A stretch of 64,000 bases of DNA, taken from Nocardioides carbamazepini (lineage in GTDB: Bacteria; Actinomycetota; Actinomycetes; Propionibacteriales; Nocardioidaceae). Every line of letters starts with the position of its first letter. The stretch's first letter is position 1. A program made the translations under genes and the position numbers. The stretch lies in NCBI RefSeq assembly GCF_024614185.1, contig NZ_JAHTLF010000018.1:281811-345810 (forward strand). Reading direction: 5' to 3'. The notes below the pieces were generated by a model. The model searched no databases and had not been told where the DNA came from. It saw only the letters and a list, made by a program, of their open reading frames with translations. Shown here one piece after another: positions 35,148 through 44,600 of the stretch.

Positions 35148-35827
35148 GCCCGGTCGATCCAGCCCGGATCCGGATCGTCGTCGTCGACGACCACCCGGTC
35201 TTCCGGATCGGGATGTCGTCGCTGCTGGAGGAGACCGGCTTCGACGTCGTCGGGCAGGCCGCGAGCGAGGACGAGGCGGTCACCGTGGTGGACGCGACGG
35301 CGCCCGACGTCGTTCTCATGGACCTCGACCTGGGCGGCGGGTCGGGCGCGAACGCGACCCGCGAGATCCTGCGGCGGCGCCCGGCGACGGGCGTCCTGGT
35401 CATCACCATGTTCGGCGACGACGAGGCGCTCTTCGGCGCGCTGCGCGCCGGTGCCCGTGGCTATCTCGTCAAGGGCGCGGAGCCAGAGGAGATCGAGAGC
35501 GCCGTCCGAGCGATCGCCGGCGGCGCCGTGATGCTCGGCCCCCAGGTCGCCGGCCGGGCCGTGGCCTTCCTGACGGGTGCACGCAGCGCGCGCGGCGGCG
35601 TCTTCGCCGAGCTCACCGAGCGCGAGCGCGACGTCCTCGAGCTGGTGGCGCGTGGCCACGACAACGCCACCATCGCCCGGATGCTGGTGCTCACCACCAA
35701 GACGGTGCGCAACTACGTGTACGCGATCTTCACCAAGCTGGACGTGACCGACCGGGCGGCGCTCGTGGTCAAGGCGCGCAAGGCCGGCATCGGTGTGACC
35801 CGGCCCGAGGGGAACACGGACCAATAG
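35144..35827 (+). CDS. NarL/FixJ-family response regulator
   Basis: A 227-residue regulator paired with the preceding kinase through an ATGA overlap. The receiver domain (about 8-125) has the acidic pair in VVVDDHPVF, phospho-acceptor Asp60 in VLMDLDLGG, and the conserved Lys in GYLVKGA. The C-terminal LuxR-type helix-turn-helix (about 155-215) reads LTERERDVLELVARGHDNAT and TTKTVRNYVYAIFTKL. Its last codons and stop lie in the left arm of a terminator hairpin. Candidate targets include the next operon, before which a perfect 12-bp palindrome lies at 35930. Confidence 0.94.
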   Translation: MSPVDPARIRIVVVDDHPVFRIGMSSLLEETGFDVVGQAASEDEAVTVVDATAPDVVLMDLDLGGGSGANATREILRRRPATGVLVITMFGDDEALFGALRAGARGYLVKGAEPEEIESAVRAIAGGAVMLGPQVAGRAVAFLTGARSARGGVFAELTERERDVLELVARGHDNATIARMLVLTTKTVRNYVYAIFTKLDVTDRAALVVKARKAGIGVTRPEGNTDQ

Positions 35828-35865
35828 CGCCGTCGCGCAGCACGCGGGATTGGTCCGTGTTTCCC
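35809..35865 (+). terminator. hairpin terminator overlapping the regulator stop
   Basis: GGGGAACACGGACCAAT (35809-35825) pairs with ATTGGTCCGTGTTTCCC (35849-35865) with one G-T mismatch in 17. The left arm includes the last codons and the TAG stop of the response regulator gene. Confidence 0.75.
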
Positions 35866-35929
35866 GAGGCCGGCGGCCCGGCGGACTGAGGACGCCTGCA
35901 CCTGTCGGCCGGGCTGCCGCGCGGACGAG

Positions 35930-35941
35930 GGTGACGTCACC
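35930..35941. promoter_or_regulatory. 12-bp perfect palindrome, possible operator
   Basis: GGTGACGTCACC lies 55 bases upstream of the membrane protein start at 35997. A perfect 12-bp palindrome in a short intergenic gap after a two-component system is a reasonable binding site, but no regulator is proven. Confidence 0.35.
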
Positions 35942-35996
35942 GCCGTAGAGCACGGCGGCCGGCGCACGCGCGCCGCTCCCGAGAGAGCAGACCCTC

Positions 35997-36704
35997 ATGT
36001 CACTCGCCACCGATCCACGGGGGACCCCCGTGCCCGTGGACTCCTCACGCTTCCACGCCTGGCCGCTGTGGATGAGCGCCGCCGGCCTGCTCGGCATGGT
36101 CGGCACCCTGTTCACCGACCAGCGGCCCGCCGGGGAGCAGCGGTCCACGGACCACACCGTCTCCGTGGCGGACATCCCCGAGCTGGACCATCTGCCCTTC
36201 CGCATCGGCGGCCTCGGCGGCTTCCTCTGCGTCGCCGCCCTCCTGGTGTTCGCCGCGGTGTGGCGCCGCCGGGTCAGCCAGCGCTACGACTGGTCGATCG
36301 GCGCCTCCGTCGTCTCCTTCGGCGCCGTCGCGGCGGCCGGCGCGCTGACCCTGGCCTACGGCTGGAAGGGCGCGCTCGGCAACTACCTGCACGGCGCGAT
36401 CGAAGAGGGCTCCTACGACGACGCCGGCCTCTACACCTACTACGTGATGAACGACTTCAGCCCGTTCATCGCGGCGCTCCCGCTGGCCATCGCCCTCGGT
36501 GGCGTCGCCTGGATGGGCCTGCGTGAGGGGCTGGTCTCCCGAGGCCCGGCCGTGCTGGCCGGCCTGGTCTGCGTGCTCGCGTTCGCGGCCGTCGCGGCCA
36601 CCGGCGTACCCGGCCTGCCCTTCATCGCCCTGCCCGGCTTCGTACTCGTCGGCATCTGGCTCTCCCTGAGCCGCAGCCGCATCGTCCAGGAGGACCTGTC
36701 ATGA
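35997..36704 (+). CDS. multi-pass membrane protein, unknown function
   Basis: A 235-residue protein with about six hydrophobic segments (around 22-40, 72-90, 102-122, 155-172, 182-200 and 205-222). Two stretches outside the membrane are charged: TDQRPAGEQRSTDHT after the first segment and AIEEGSYDDAGLY before the fourth. I recognise no family. The stop overlaps the start of the secreted Ig-like protein (ATGA), so the two are made together and may interact at the envelope. Confidence 0.75.
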   Translation: MSLATDPRGTPVPVDSSRFHAWPLWMSAAGLLGMVGTLFTDQRPAGEQRSTDHTVSVADIPELDHLPFRIGGLGGFLCVAALLVFAAVWRRRVSQRYDWSIGASVVSFGAVAAAGALTLAYGWKGALGNYLHGAIEEGSYDDAGLYTYYVMNDFSPFIAALPLAIALGGVAWMGLREGLVSRGPAVLAGLVCVLAFAAVAATGVPGLPFIALPGFVLVGIWLSLSRSRIVQEDLS

Positions 36705-38206
36705 GAAGGACCCGCTTCGTCGGCGCGCTGACCGCCGCCGCCCTGCTCGTCGCCGGCCCCACGGCGGCCCAGCCGATGGACCCGGAGGACCCGGAGGACC
36801 CGGGCCCGGTGCCCGGCGCGATCGACCGGACGCCGCCGACGATCAACATCGACTACCCGACGGGCGGCGTCGACGGCTGGTTCCCCGGACCGCGCACGGT
36901 GCCGGTCCTCGTCGTCGACCAGGGCACCGGCGGTGGCGCCAGCTCCGGCGTCGGACAGGTCAGCTACACGATGACCGGCGCCACCGAGCTCGAGGAGATG
37001 TTCGAGGGCCACCGCGGCAGCATCCCGGTCAGCAACGAGGGATCGACCCAGATCGACATCGTCGCCACCGACAACAACGGCAACCGCGCCGAGGCCCGGA
37101 TCTGGGTCGGCATCGACCGGGTCGCGCCGACGATCACGTACGCCGCTCACCTGGGTCACGGCGCGGAGTACGCGCTCGGCCAGCGGGTCCTCAGCGGCTT
37201 CAGCTGCTGGGACGGACACTCCGGCGTGGCCACCTGCAACGGCAGCGTCGCCAACGGCGCGCCGTTGAACACCAGCACCCCCGGCACCCGCACGCTCGTC
37301 GTCACGACCACCGACCCGGTGGGCAACGCCCGGCAGGCGACGTTGACCTACCACGTCCGGAGGGGCACGTTCACCGTCCAGCAGCCCCCGACGATCTCCG
37401 GCGCGCCCCGGGTGGGCGAGACGCTGACGGCGACGCCCGCGACCTTCGCCCCGGAGCCGACGGCGGTCGAGCACCGGTGGTACCGCAACGGCTCCGTGCT
37501 CACCGGCTTCACCGAGCCGACCTACACGGTGCGGCCGCAGGACGCGGGCAGCACGATCCACTACGCGTCGGTCCCGGTCCTCGAGCACCACGACGGCGTC
37601 CCGGCCACGTCGAGCCCGCTGACGATCGCGAAGTCGCTCGAGGCCGACGGGCCCGCGCGGATCACCGGCGAGGCGAAGGTCGGCGGCGTGCTCACCGCGG
37701 TCGCTCCCGGCGTCACCGAGGTCCGGGTCGAGACCCTGCTCCCCCAGCGGGCGACGACCGACACGTACACCTACCAGTGGCTGCGCGACGGCCAGCCGAT
37801 CGCCGGGGCCACCGGGGCGTCGTACCGTCCGGGGGCGGCGGACGCCGGCCGGTCGCTCAGCGTGCGGCTGACCGTGCGGCGACCGCAGTTCGAGCCGCTG
37901 GTCCTGCAGAGCGCCGGTACCGCAGCTGTGGCCCGGGCCGCCGCCCAGGTCGAGGCCAAGGCGAAGGCGAAGGCGCGCGGCAAGGTCAAGTTGAAGGTCG
38001 CGGTGACCGCGTCGGGCGCCGTTCCCGACGGCACGGTCGTCGTCCGGCGCGGCAAGAAGGTCCTCGGCACGGCGGTCCTGAAGAACGGCCGAGCGACGCT
38101 GGTGCTCAAGCGGCTCCCGCGCGGCAAGGCGAAGCTGGCGATCGCGTACGGCGGCTCGGCGGCGGTCGAGGCCGCCGGCACCACGGTCCGGGCGAAGGTC
38201 CGCTGA
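36701..38206 (+). CDS. secreted multi-domain Ig-like protein
   Basis: A 501-residue exported protein. The signal peptide is MRRTRFVGALTAAALLVAGP with likely cleavage near AAQ. Then come two Ig-like/cadherin-type modules (DRTPPTINIDYP, DRVAPTITYAAH), two modules of the GTPRVGxTL type (ISGAPRVGETLTATPATF and ITGEAKVGGVLTAV), and a final Lys/Ala-rich Ig-like domain (GKVKLKVAVTAS through IAYGGSAAVEAAGT). The last domain resembles the C-terminus of the secreted amidase at 8509. There is no LPxTG anchor. Likely a surface or matrix protein. Confidence 0.85.
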   Translation: MRRTRFVGALTAAALLVAGPTAAQPMDPEDPEDPGPVPGAIDRTPPTINIDYPTGGVDGWFPGPRTVPVLVVDQGTGGGASSGVGQVSYTMTGATELEEMFEGHRGSIPVSNEGSTQIDIVATDNNGNRAEARIWVGIDRVAPTITYAAHLGHGAEYALGQRVLSGFSCWDGHSGVATCNGSVANGAPLNTSTPGTRTLVVTTTDPVGNARQATLTYHVRRGTFTVQQPPTISGAPRVGETLTATPATFAPEPTAVEHRWYRNGSVLTGFTEPTYTVRPQDAGSTIHYASVPVLEHHDGVPATSSPLTIAKSLEADGPARITGEAKVGGVLTAVAPGVTEVRVETLLPQRATTDTYTYQWLRDGQPIAGATGASYRPGAADAGRSLSVRLTVRRPQFEPLVLQSAGTAAVARAAAQVEAKAKAKARGKVKLKVAVTASGAVPDGTVVVRRGKKVLGTAVLKNGRATLVLKRLPRGKAKLAIAYGGSAAVEAAGTTVRAKVR

Positions 38207-38230
38207 GCTCGCTCGAACGATGAGGAGGAT

Positions 38231-38265
38231 CCGGACCGGGGTGGCGCGCCGCCGCCCCGGTCCGG
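38231..38265. terminator. hairpin terminator between convergent genes
   Basis: CCGGACCGGGG (38231-38241) and CCCCGGTCCGG (38255-38265) form a perfect 11-bp stem, with a 13-base loop that can itself fold (GGCG/CGCC). It lies between the secreted Ig-like gene and the PGPGW membrane gene, whose stop is at 38270. Confidence 0.8.
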
Positions 38266-38269
38266 TCCG

Positions 38270-38818
38270 TCAGGGACCGTCCTCGCCGTCCTGGTGACGG
38301 CGCTCGCCGTGGCCCCTCTCGCGCAGCCGGTCACGCTGCTCGTGCGCGTCGGCATCGGCCTCGTCGATCCGGCCATCCAGGGCGGCGACCGCCTCCGGCT
38401 TGCCGTGGAATCGGCGGTAGGAGTAGACGATCAGCGCCAGCGCGATGACACACGACAGCAGCAGCGTGATCCCGGTCCACATGCCGCCCGGCAGCCACCA
38501 GCGCTCCGCGATCGGCCACCAGCCCGGCGCGTCCGGGGCAACCAGCCACAGCACGCCGAAGGCGCCGATGCCCAGGGCCCCGAGCGTGGACATGATCACC
38601 CGCGGCCGGGTCTCCACCCCCTCCGCCGCGGCCCGCAGCGCCCGCAGCATCACCGGGTCGAGGAGCCGCTCGGCCCAGGTGTACTGCTGCGACAGCACGG
38701 CCAGGCCGCCCGCCATCAGCAGCAGACCGGGCCCGGGCAGCACCAGGGCGGCGACGCCGGCCAGCAGCAGGACCCAGCCGAGGACCTCCAGCAGGATCCG
38801 CTTCGCCGCGCCGGTCAC
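38270..38818 (-). CDS. PGPGW-type membrane protein
   Basis: A 182-residue protein. The first hairpin reads LLEVLGWVLLLAGVAALVLP followed by GPGLLLMAGGLAVLS, the LPGPG signature of the PGPGW transmembrane family. Two further segments are visible (about 82-100 and 112-135), then a highly charged tail. Function unknown. The GTG start overlaps the stop of the NTF2-like gene (GTGA). Confidence 0.82.
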   Translation of the reverse strand: MTGAAKRILLEVLGWVLLLAGVAALVLPGPGLLLMAGGLAVLSQQYTWAERLLDPVMLRALRAAAEGVETRPRVIMSTLGALGIGAFGVLWLVAPDAPGWWPIAERWWLPGGMWTGITLLLSCVIALALIVYSYRRFHGKPEAVAALDGRIDEADADAHEQRDRLRERGHGERRHQDGEDGP

Positions 38819-39306
38819 CGGCCACCCCCGAACCTGTCGAGCCAGGCCAGCACGTCCTCGTCGGCACGGCCGTGCTCGGCCGCGATCCGCGCCCACCTCT
38901 GGGCCATCGCGTGGAAGCGGAGCGGGTTGTAGACGTCCTCCTCCCGTGAGAAGAGCCCGTCCCCGGCGTACGTCATGATCGTGATGTTGGGCTCGGTCAG
39001 CATCGTCCCGTCGCCGGGATCCGGCATCGGGTTGAGCACCTCGCAGACCAGCCGGCCCTGCTCCGCGTCGACGACCTGCCAGGAGATGGGGAAGCCCGGC
39101 ATCATCCGGCCGGGGTACGACGTCATCGTCCGCACCGCCCAGTCCCGGATCTCGTCGCGGCCGGTGAACGTGCCCATCGCGTGCTCGACGTAGACGGCGT
39201 CGGGGGTGAACAGGTCGGCGTACCCGGACCAGTCGCCGGTCGCGACGAAGCCGGCGACCTTCTCGTGGAAGGCGGCATAGGCCTCGGTGATCTCGGCGGC
39301 GCTCAT
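38815..39306 (-). CDS. NTF2/SnoaL-like protein
   Basis: A 163-residue cone-shaped alpha+beta protein of the SnoaL-like family, marked by AYAAFHEKVAGFVATGDWSG, YADLFTPDAVYVEHAMGTFT and GRDEIRDWAVRTM near the N-terminus. Such proteins are isomerases, hydrolases or binding proteins, many acting on polyketide or steroid-like molecules; no reaction can be assigned. A TTG at 39333 is in frame but has no ribosome site. It diverges from the adenylate cyclase across 47 bases, so the promoters must overlap. Confidence 0.8.
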   Translation of the reverse strand: MSAAEITEAYAAFHEKVAGFVATGDWSGYADLFTPDAVYVEHAMGTFTGRDEIRDWAVRTMTSYPGRMMPGFPISWQVVDAEQGRLVCEVLNPMPDPGDGTMLTEPNITIMTYAGDGLFSREEDVYNPLRFHAMAQRWARIAAEHGRADEDVLAWLDRFGGGR

Positions 39307-39353
39307 GTCGCCGATCCAATCAGAGGGGGACAACCAGCACTACGCTTCGGGCC

Positions 39354-40940
39354 ATGCCACGTCGGTCGCCCTCCCTCCGACGCGGCCCGTTCGGGTCCCG
39401 GATCCTCGGCCCGCGCGACCAGGGGCCCCGCCAGCTGCGGATCCGGATCCAGGTGCTGCTGACGGTGATGCTGGTGACGACCAACCTCGTCGGCGCGCTC
39501 GTCGTGTTCGTCATCAACACCTGGGCCATCCCCTCGCCCTCGCCCAACCGGGCGATGGTGCTGGCCCTGGCGATCGCGATCCCGTCCTATGTCGTGCTGG
39601 CCGCCATCGTCGGCGCGATCTGGGGGACGACGTCCTCCTTGCGCGCGCTGCGGTGGGCGACCCAGTCCGAGATCGACCCCGGCCACTCCCAGCGGGCCCG
39701 GGCCCTGCGCGTCCCCCTCTCGCTGACCTCCGCCCAGTTCTCCATCTGGCTGGTGGGGACGATCCTGTTCACGGTCCTGACGGTCGTGCTGCAGCCCGCA
39801 CGAGCCATCGGCACCGGCCTGACCGTCGGGATCGGTGCCGTCGTGGTGTCCGGCATCGCCTACCTGCTGACCGAGTTCACGCTGCGCCCGATCGCGGCCC
39901 GTGCGCTCGCCGACGTCAAGGTGACCCAACGGGTGCGCGGCGTCGGCGTCGGTCCGCGGATGGCGATCTTCTGGACCCTCGGCACCGGCGCCCCGATCGT
40001 CGGCCTGCTCATCGCCGCGATCCTCGCGCTCACCCCGGCCGGGTCGGACGCGACGCTCGCACAGCTCGCGGTGGTGACCATCATCGTGTGCGGGATCGTG
40101 CTGGTCTTCGGGTTCCTGCTCACCGACCTCAACGCCCGCTCCGTGGTCGCACCGCTGCTGTCGGTCCGCGACGCGATGCAGGAGGTCGAGCACGGCCGGC
40201 TGGACGCCGACATCGTCGTGTACGACGGCACCGAGCTCGGGCAGCTGCAGAGCGGCTTCAACTCGATGGTCCACGGCCTGCGGGAGCGCGAGCAGATCCG
40301 CGACCTGTTCGGCCGCCATGTCGGCGAGGAGGTCGCGGCCGCCGCGGCGGCGCTGGGTGCCGGCGAGATCGAGCTCGGCGGGGAGACCCGGGTGTGCTCG
40401 GTGCTCTTCGTCGACCTGATCGGCTCGACGACGTACGCGACGCAGCACGGGCCCACCGAGGTGGTCGCCGTCCTCAACCGCTTCTTCGGAGTGGTCGTCG
40501 ACGAGGTCGATCGCCAGCACGGCCTGGTCAACAAGTTCATCGGCGACGCGGTGCTGGCGATCTTCGGCGCCCCGGTCGAGCTGCCCGACCATGCCACCGC
40601 CGCCCTCGCCGCGGCCCGGGCGATGGCCGCCCGGCTGGCCACCGAGGTGCCCGAGGTGGAGGCCGGGATCGGCGTCGCCACCGGTCAGGTCGTCGCCGGC
40701 AATGTCGGCCACGAGCAGCGCTTCGAGTACACCGTCATCGGCGACGCCGTGAACTCCGCCGCCCGCCTCACCGACCTCGCCAAGGACGCCCCCGGCCGGG
40801 TGCTCGCGTCCTGGGACTCCGTGACCGCCGCCGACGGGACGGAGGCCGCCCGGTGGGTCGAGCACGGCGAGACGGTGCTGCGGGGACGGTCGGGGCCGAC
40901 CCGGCTCGCGGTGCTGCAGGAATCGCCGGTTCAGAGGTGA
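39354..40940 (+). CDS. membrane class III adenylate cyclase with HAMP
   Basis: A 528-residue cyclase that would make cAMP. Six hydrophobic segments (about 32-260) form a membrane anchor like that of mycobacterial Rv1318c/Rv1319c/Rv3645. A HAMP domain (about 262-320; RSVVAPLLSVRDAMQEVEHG) follows, and the catalytic domain is at about 340-500. Key residues are complete: metal-binding Asp354 (FVDLIGST) and Asp398 (FIGDAVLAIFG), adenine-selecting Lys394 (NKFIGD) and Asp464 (IGDAVNSAARL), and transition-state Asn467 and Arg471. It should therefore be an active homodimeric adenylate cyclase. Confidence 0.94.
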   Translation: MPRRSPSLRRGPFGSRILGPRDQGPRQLRIRIQVLLTVMLVTTNLVGALVVFVINTWAIPSPSPNRAMVLALAIAIPSYVVLAAIVGAIWGTTSSLRALRWATQSEIDPGHSQRARALRVPLSLTSAQFSIWLVGTILFTVLTVVLQPARAIGTGLTVGIGAVVVSGIAYLLTEFTLRPIAARALADVKVTQRVRGVGVGPRMAIFWTLGTGAPIVGLLIAAILALTPAGSDATLAQLAVVTIIVCGIVLVFGFLLTDLNARSVVAPLLSVRDAMQEVEHGRLDADIVVYDGTELGQLQSGFNSMVHGLREREQIRDLFGRHVGEEVAAAAAALGAGEIELGGETRVCSVLFVDLIGSTTYATQHGPTEVVAVLNRFFGVVVDEVDRQHGLVNKFIGDAVLAIFGAPVELPDHATAALAAARAMAARLATEVPEVEAGIGVATGQVVAGNVGHEQRFEYTVIGDAVNSAARLTDLAKDAPGRVLASWDSVTAADGTEAARWVEHGETVLRGRSGPTRLAVLQESPVQR

Positions 40941-41030
40941 TTCCTGCGCTTCCTGGCCTTTGCACCGGGCAAGAAGCGCAGGCAGCAGTCAAGAGGTCCG
41001 TATGAATCGCCGCTTCAGCGGCGATTCATA
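40919..41030. terminator. cluster of three hairpins between cyclase and TetR gene
   Basis: First, AGGAATCGCC/GGTGATTCCT (one G-T pair), spanning the cyclase stop. Second, CCTGCGCTTC (40943-40952) with GAAGCGCAGG (40973-40982). Third, TATGAATCGCCGC (41001-41013) with GCGGCGATTCATA (41018-41030), a perfect 13-bp stem with a TTCA loop. They lie between convergent genes and probably terminate both. Confidence 0.75.
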
Positions 41031-41036
41031 CACCCG

Positions 41037-41624
41037 TCACGCCAGCGCGTCGAGCGCCTGACCCACCTGCGCCAGCAGCCGCGCCGGGTCGACGTGCACC
41101 CCGGTGGGCACGTCGGTCAGCTGGGCGTCACGCTGGAGGACGGCGAGCCCGTGCACGGCGGCCCAGCCGACGGTGGCCAGCTCCTCGGTCGGCACGGACG
41201 CGGCCCAGCCCGTGGCCTGGGCGGTGCCGACCAGCTCACGCAGCAGCACCCGGTGCTCGAGCCGGGCGGCGCGGAGACGCGGGTCGGCGGCGTGCAGCAG
41301 CTCGGGCCGGAACATGACGTCGAACATGGTCGGCCGGGACGCGGCGAACTCGACGTAGGCGACGGCCGAGGCGACCACCTGCCTCCCGCCCTCGGCCGAC
41401 AGGTCGGACACGGCCGAACGAGTCCGGTCGAGCAGCAGCTCGAAGCCCTCGACCGCCAGCGCCGTGAACAGTCCGGCCCGGTCGTCGAAGTGGTGCGCCG
41501 TGGCCTGGTGGGAGACGCCCACCCGGCGAGCGATCGCGCGGAGGCTGGCCTTGGCCAGCCCGCACGCCGCGATCTCCTGCTCGGCCGCGCGAAGCAGTCG
41601 CTGGCGCAGGTCGGCATTCCTCAT
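41037..41624 (-). CDS. TetR-family regulator of the MMPL exporter
   Basis: A 195-residue repressor. The N-terminal helix-turn-helix is LRAIARRVGVSHQATAHHF; the rest is a TetR ligand domain (TetR_C_33-like: VAYVEFAASRPTMFDVMFRP). Its start overlaps the MMPL gene stop (ATGA), so it is the second gene of the exporter operon and is likely to repress that operon at the palindromes at 44651-44676. Confidence 0.9.
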   Translation of the reverse strand: MRNADLRQRLLRAAEQEIAACGLAKASLRAIARRVGVSHQATAHHFDDRAGLFTALAVEGFELLLDRTRSAVSDLSAEGGRQVVASAVAYVEFAASRPTMFDVMFRPELLHAADPRLRAARLEHRVLLRELVGTAQATGWAASVPTEELATVGWAAVHGLAVLQRDAQLTDVPTGVHVDPARLLAQVGQALDALA

Positions 41625-44600
41625 GCCGCCGATCCTGCCTCATCCCGCGCCCCGTCCCGCGCCGACCGCTGCGGCCACCAGAGCCGCCTGCCCAGCACGG
41701 TGGCCAGGGCCGGCACCAGCAGCGAGCGGACCACGAAGGTGTCGAGGAGCAGCCCGACCGCGATGGTGAAGCCGACCTGGCCGATGGTCGTGACCCGCCC
41801 GGCCAGCAGCGCCATCATCGACACCGCGAAGATCACGCCCGCCGATGTGATCACGCCGCCGGTGACGGCGGTGGCCCGGGCGATCCCGGCGGCCGACCCG
41901 TCGGGCGCCTCCTCGTGCATCCGCTTGGTCAGCAGCAGGTTGTAGTCGGCGCCGACGGCGACGAGGACGACGAACGCGACCGCCGCGACGGTCCAGTCCA
42001 GCTGGATGCCGAGGCCGTACTGCCACACGAGCACCGAGAGGCCGATCGCGGCGCCGTACGACAACACGACGGTCGCCATCAGCGCGAACGCCGCGACCAG
42101 GCTGCGCAGCAGCAGGAGCAGCACGAGGAAGACGGCCACCAGCGCGAAGCCGGCGATCACCTGAAGGTCGGACACCGAGTAGCGCCGCAGGTCGGCGTTG
42201 GTGCTCGCCATGCCGGTGGTGACGACCTCGGCGTCGTCGAGCCGGGTGCCGTTGAAGGAGGTCTCCACGATGGTGCGGATCTCGTCGACCCGGTCGGAGG
42301 CCTCGGGGCCGAAGGCGTCGGTCGAGCCGAGGACGGCGAACCGCGCGGTGCGACCGTCCGGCGACAGGTAGAGCTGCATGGCGGCGGCGAAGTCCTGGTC
42401 CGCCAGGGCGGTCGGCGGCAGGAAGAACCCGCCGCTGACCGGGTCGTCCGCCCCGGACCGGGTCTCGCGCAGGTGCCGCGCGGCGGCCTCGAGGCCGTCC
42501 TCGAGCTCCGGCAGGGAGGCCGCGACCTCCCGCGTCCCGCCGTGCAGGCGCCCGGCTCCCTCGGCCAGCTGCTCGGCGCCGGTGGACAGGTCGCCGAGAC
42601 GGTCGGCGAACACCCGCTGACCGTCGGCGAGCTGCCGGCTGCCCTTGCGCGCCTTGGCCAGTCCGGACCGCAGCTGCTGCAGGCCGGACTGCAGGTCGCC
42701 GGTACCGTCCGCGAGCGACCGGGCGCCCTTCGCCGCCTCCTGCAGGCCGGGCAGCAGCTGGTCGCGCTCGGCCTCCCAGATCTGCCTCAGCCCGGTGCGC
42801 GCCTGCCGGCAGGCCGGGTCCAGTCCGCAGGTGAGGCTCTTGGTGGCGAGCGCGTCGTACACCAGCGCGAGCCCGTCGACGGCGACCTCCACCTGGCCCG
42901 CGGCGACCTCCAGCCCGTCGGCGAGGCCGCTCGCGCCGGCGCGCAGGTCTCCGGTCCCGGTGATCGCCGCGTCCGCGCCGTCGAGCAGCTGCGTCATCCC
43001 CGTCGTCAGCTTGCCCGTCGAGGCGGCGATCCGGTCGGCGCCCTCGACCGCCCGGCCCGCGCCGTCGGCGAGCCGCCCGGCCCCGTCGTCGAGCTGGCCC
43101 GCGCCGGCGGCCAGCTCGTCCGCTCCGCTCGCACCCTCGGCGACCTGACCCTGCGCCCGGCCGAGCTCGTCGCCGACCAGACCCGCCTGGTGGGCGACCG
43201 ACGCCTCCGCGATGGGTACGCCGAGCGGCCGGGTCACGCTGCGCACCAGGACGACGCCGTCGTGCTGGGCGGCCGCGGCGGCGGCGCGCTCGAGGACGGC
43301 GAGGTCCTTGCTGGTGCGCAGGTCGTGGTCGGCCCGCACGAGCACGTAGTCGGGCAGCACCTCGTTGACCGGGAAGTGCCGCGCGAGCAGGGCATAGCCC
43401 CGGTTGCTCTCGGCGCCGTCCGGGAGCGGTTCGCGCACGTCGTACGACAGGTCGGCGAGGGGGAACAGGGCCGCCAGCACCGCCAGCGGCACGAGCGACG
43501 CGGTGAGCATCCGGGCCGGGTGCGCGGCGACCAGGTCGGCCACCCGCTGCCAGACGCCGGCGGCCCGGGAGGTGCGCGGCTCGGCCCAGCCGCGGCGACC
43601 CGCCAGGGCGAGGAGAGCGGGGGTCAGGGTGAGGCTGACGAGCAGGTTGACCGCGATGCTGACGGCGACCGCCGGTCCGGTGGTGTTGAAGAAGCCGAGG
43701 TCGGCGAGCGCCATGGCGAGGGTGGCGAGGACGACGGTCACCGCCGAGCCCGCGATCACGGAGCCGACCCGGGTGGCGGCGATCGCGGCGGCCCGCGTCG
43801 GCTCGATGCCGAGCCGCCGCTGCTCGTGGTAGCGCGCGACGAGGAAGACGGCGTAGTCCGTGCCGGCGCCGAGCACGATGGCGGTCAGGAAGGATCCGCT
43901 GAAGGTCGAGACCGCGAAGACGTCGTGCAGTCCGCACCACGCCACCACCGCCCGTCCGAGCCCGAGGCCGAGCCCGACGACGGTCAGGATCAGCACCGGG
44001 ATCGCGAACGACCGGTAGATCAGGAACAGGATCAGTGCGATCAGGCCGATCGTGACGATGGTGATCCGGACGACGCTGTGCTCGGTCTCGGTGGCGAGGT
44101 CGACCACCGTCGCGGTCGGCCCGGTGACCTCGACGGTGAGCCCGGTCGGAGCCTGCTCGCCGACGACCTCACGTACGGCGGCGACCTGGCGCAGCGACGA
44201 CGGCGCGCCCGTCGCGCCCGTGATGCCGACCAGCAGGTAGCGCGCCTGCCGGTCCTCGCTGGTCAGTGCCTTGCGCAGCGCGGGGTCCCGCACGTCCTGC
44301 ACGAACGCGACGTCGTCGCTGTCCTTCGCGAGCTCGGTCACGAGCGACTCGGCGTACGCCCGGTCCGCCCGGGTCAGCCCCGCGGTGCGCTCCATCGCGA
44401 CGACGATGAAGCTCTCGCTGTCGCCGCTGCTGAACTGCTCGTTCATCAGCTCGACCGCCCGCATCGACGGTGCGTCCTTCGGCACCATCGGCGAGGAGTC
44501 GCGGCCGGCGATCTCCTCCAGCTGTGGCACCGCCACGTTCATCACCGCGGTCAGCGCCAGCCAGGCGAGCACCACCCACCCGGCCCGTCGTACGACGAAC

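Noticed and set aside
39307..39333. Extended NTF2-like protein starting at TTG 39333
   Set aside because: No ribosome site and the extension would consume most of the 47-bp divergent promoter region.
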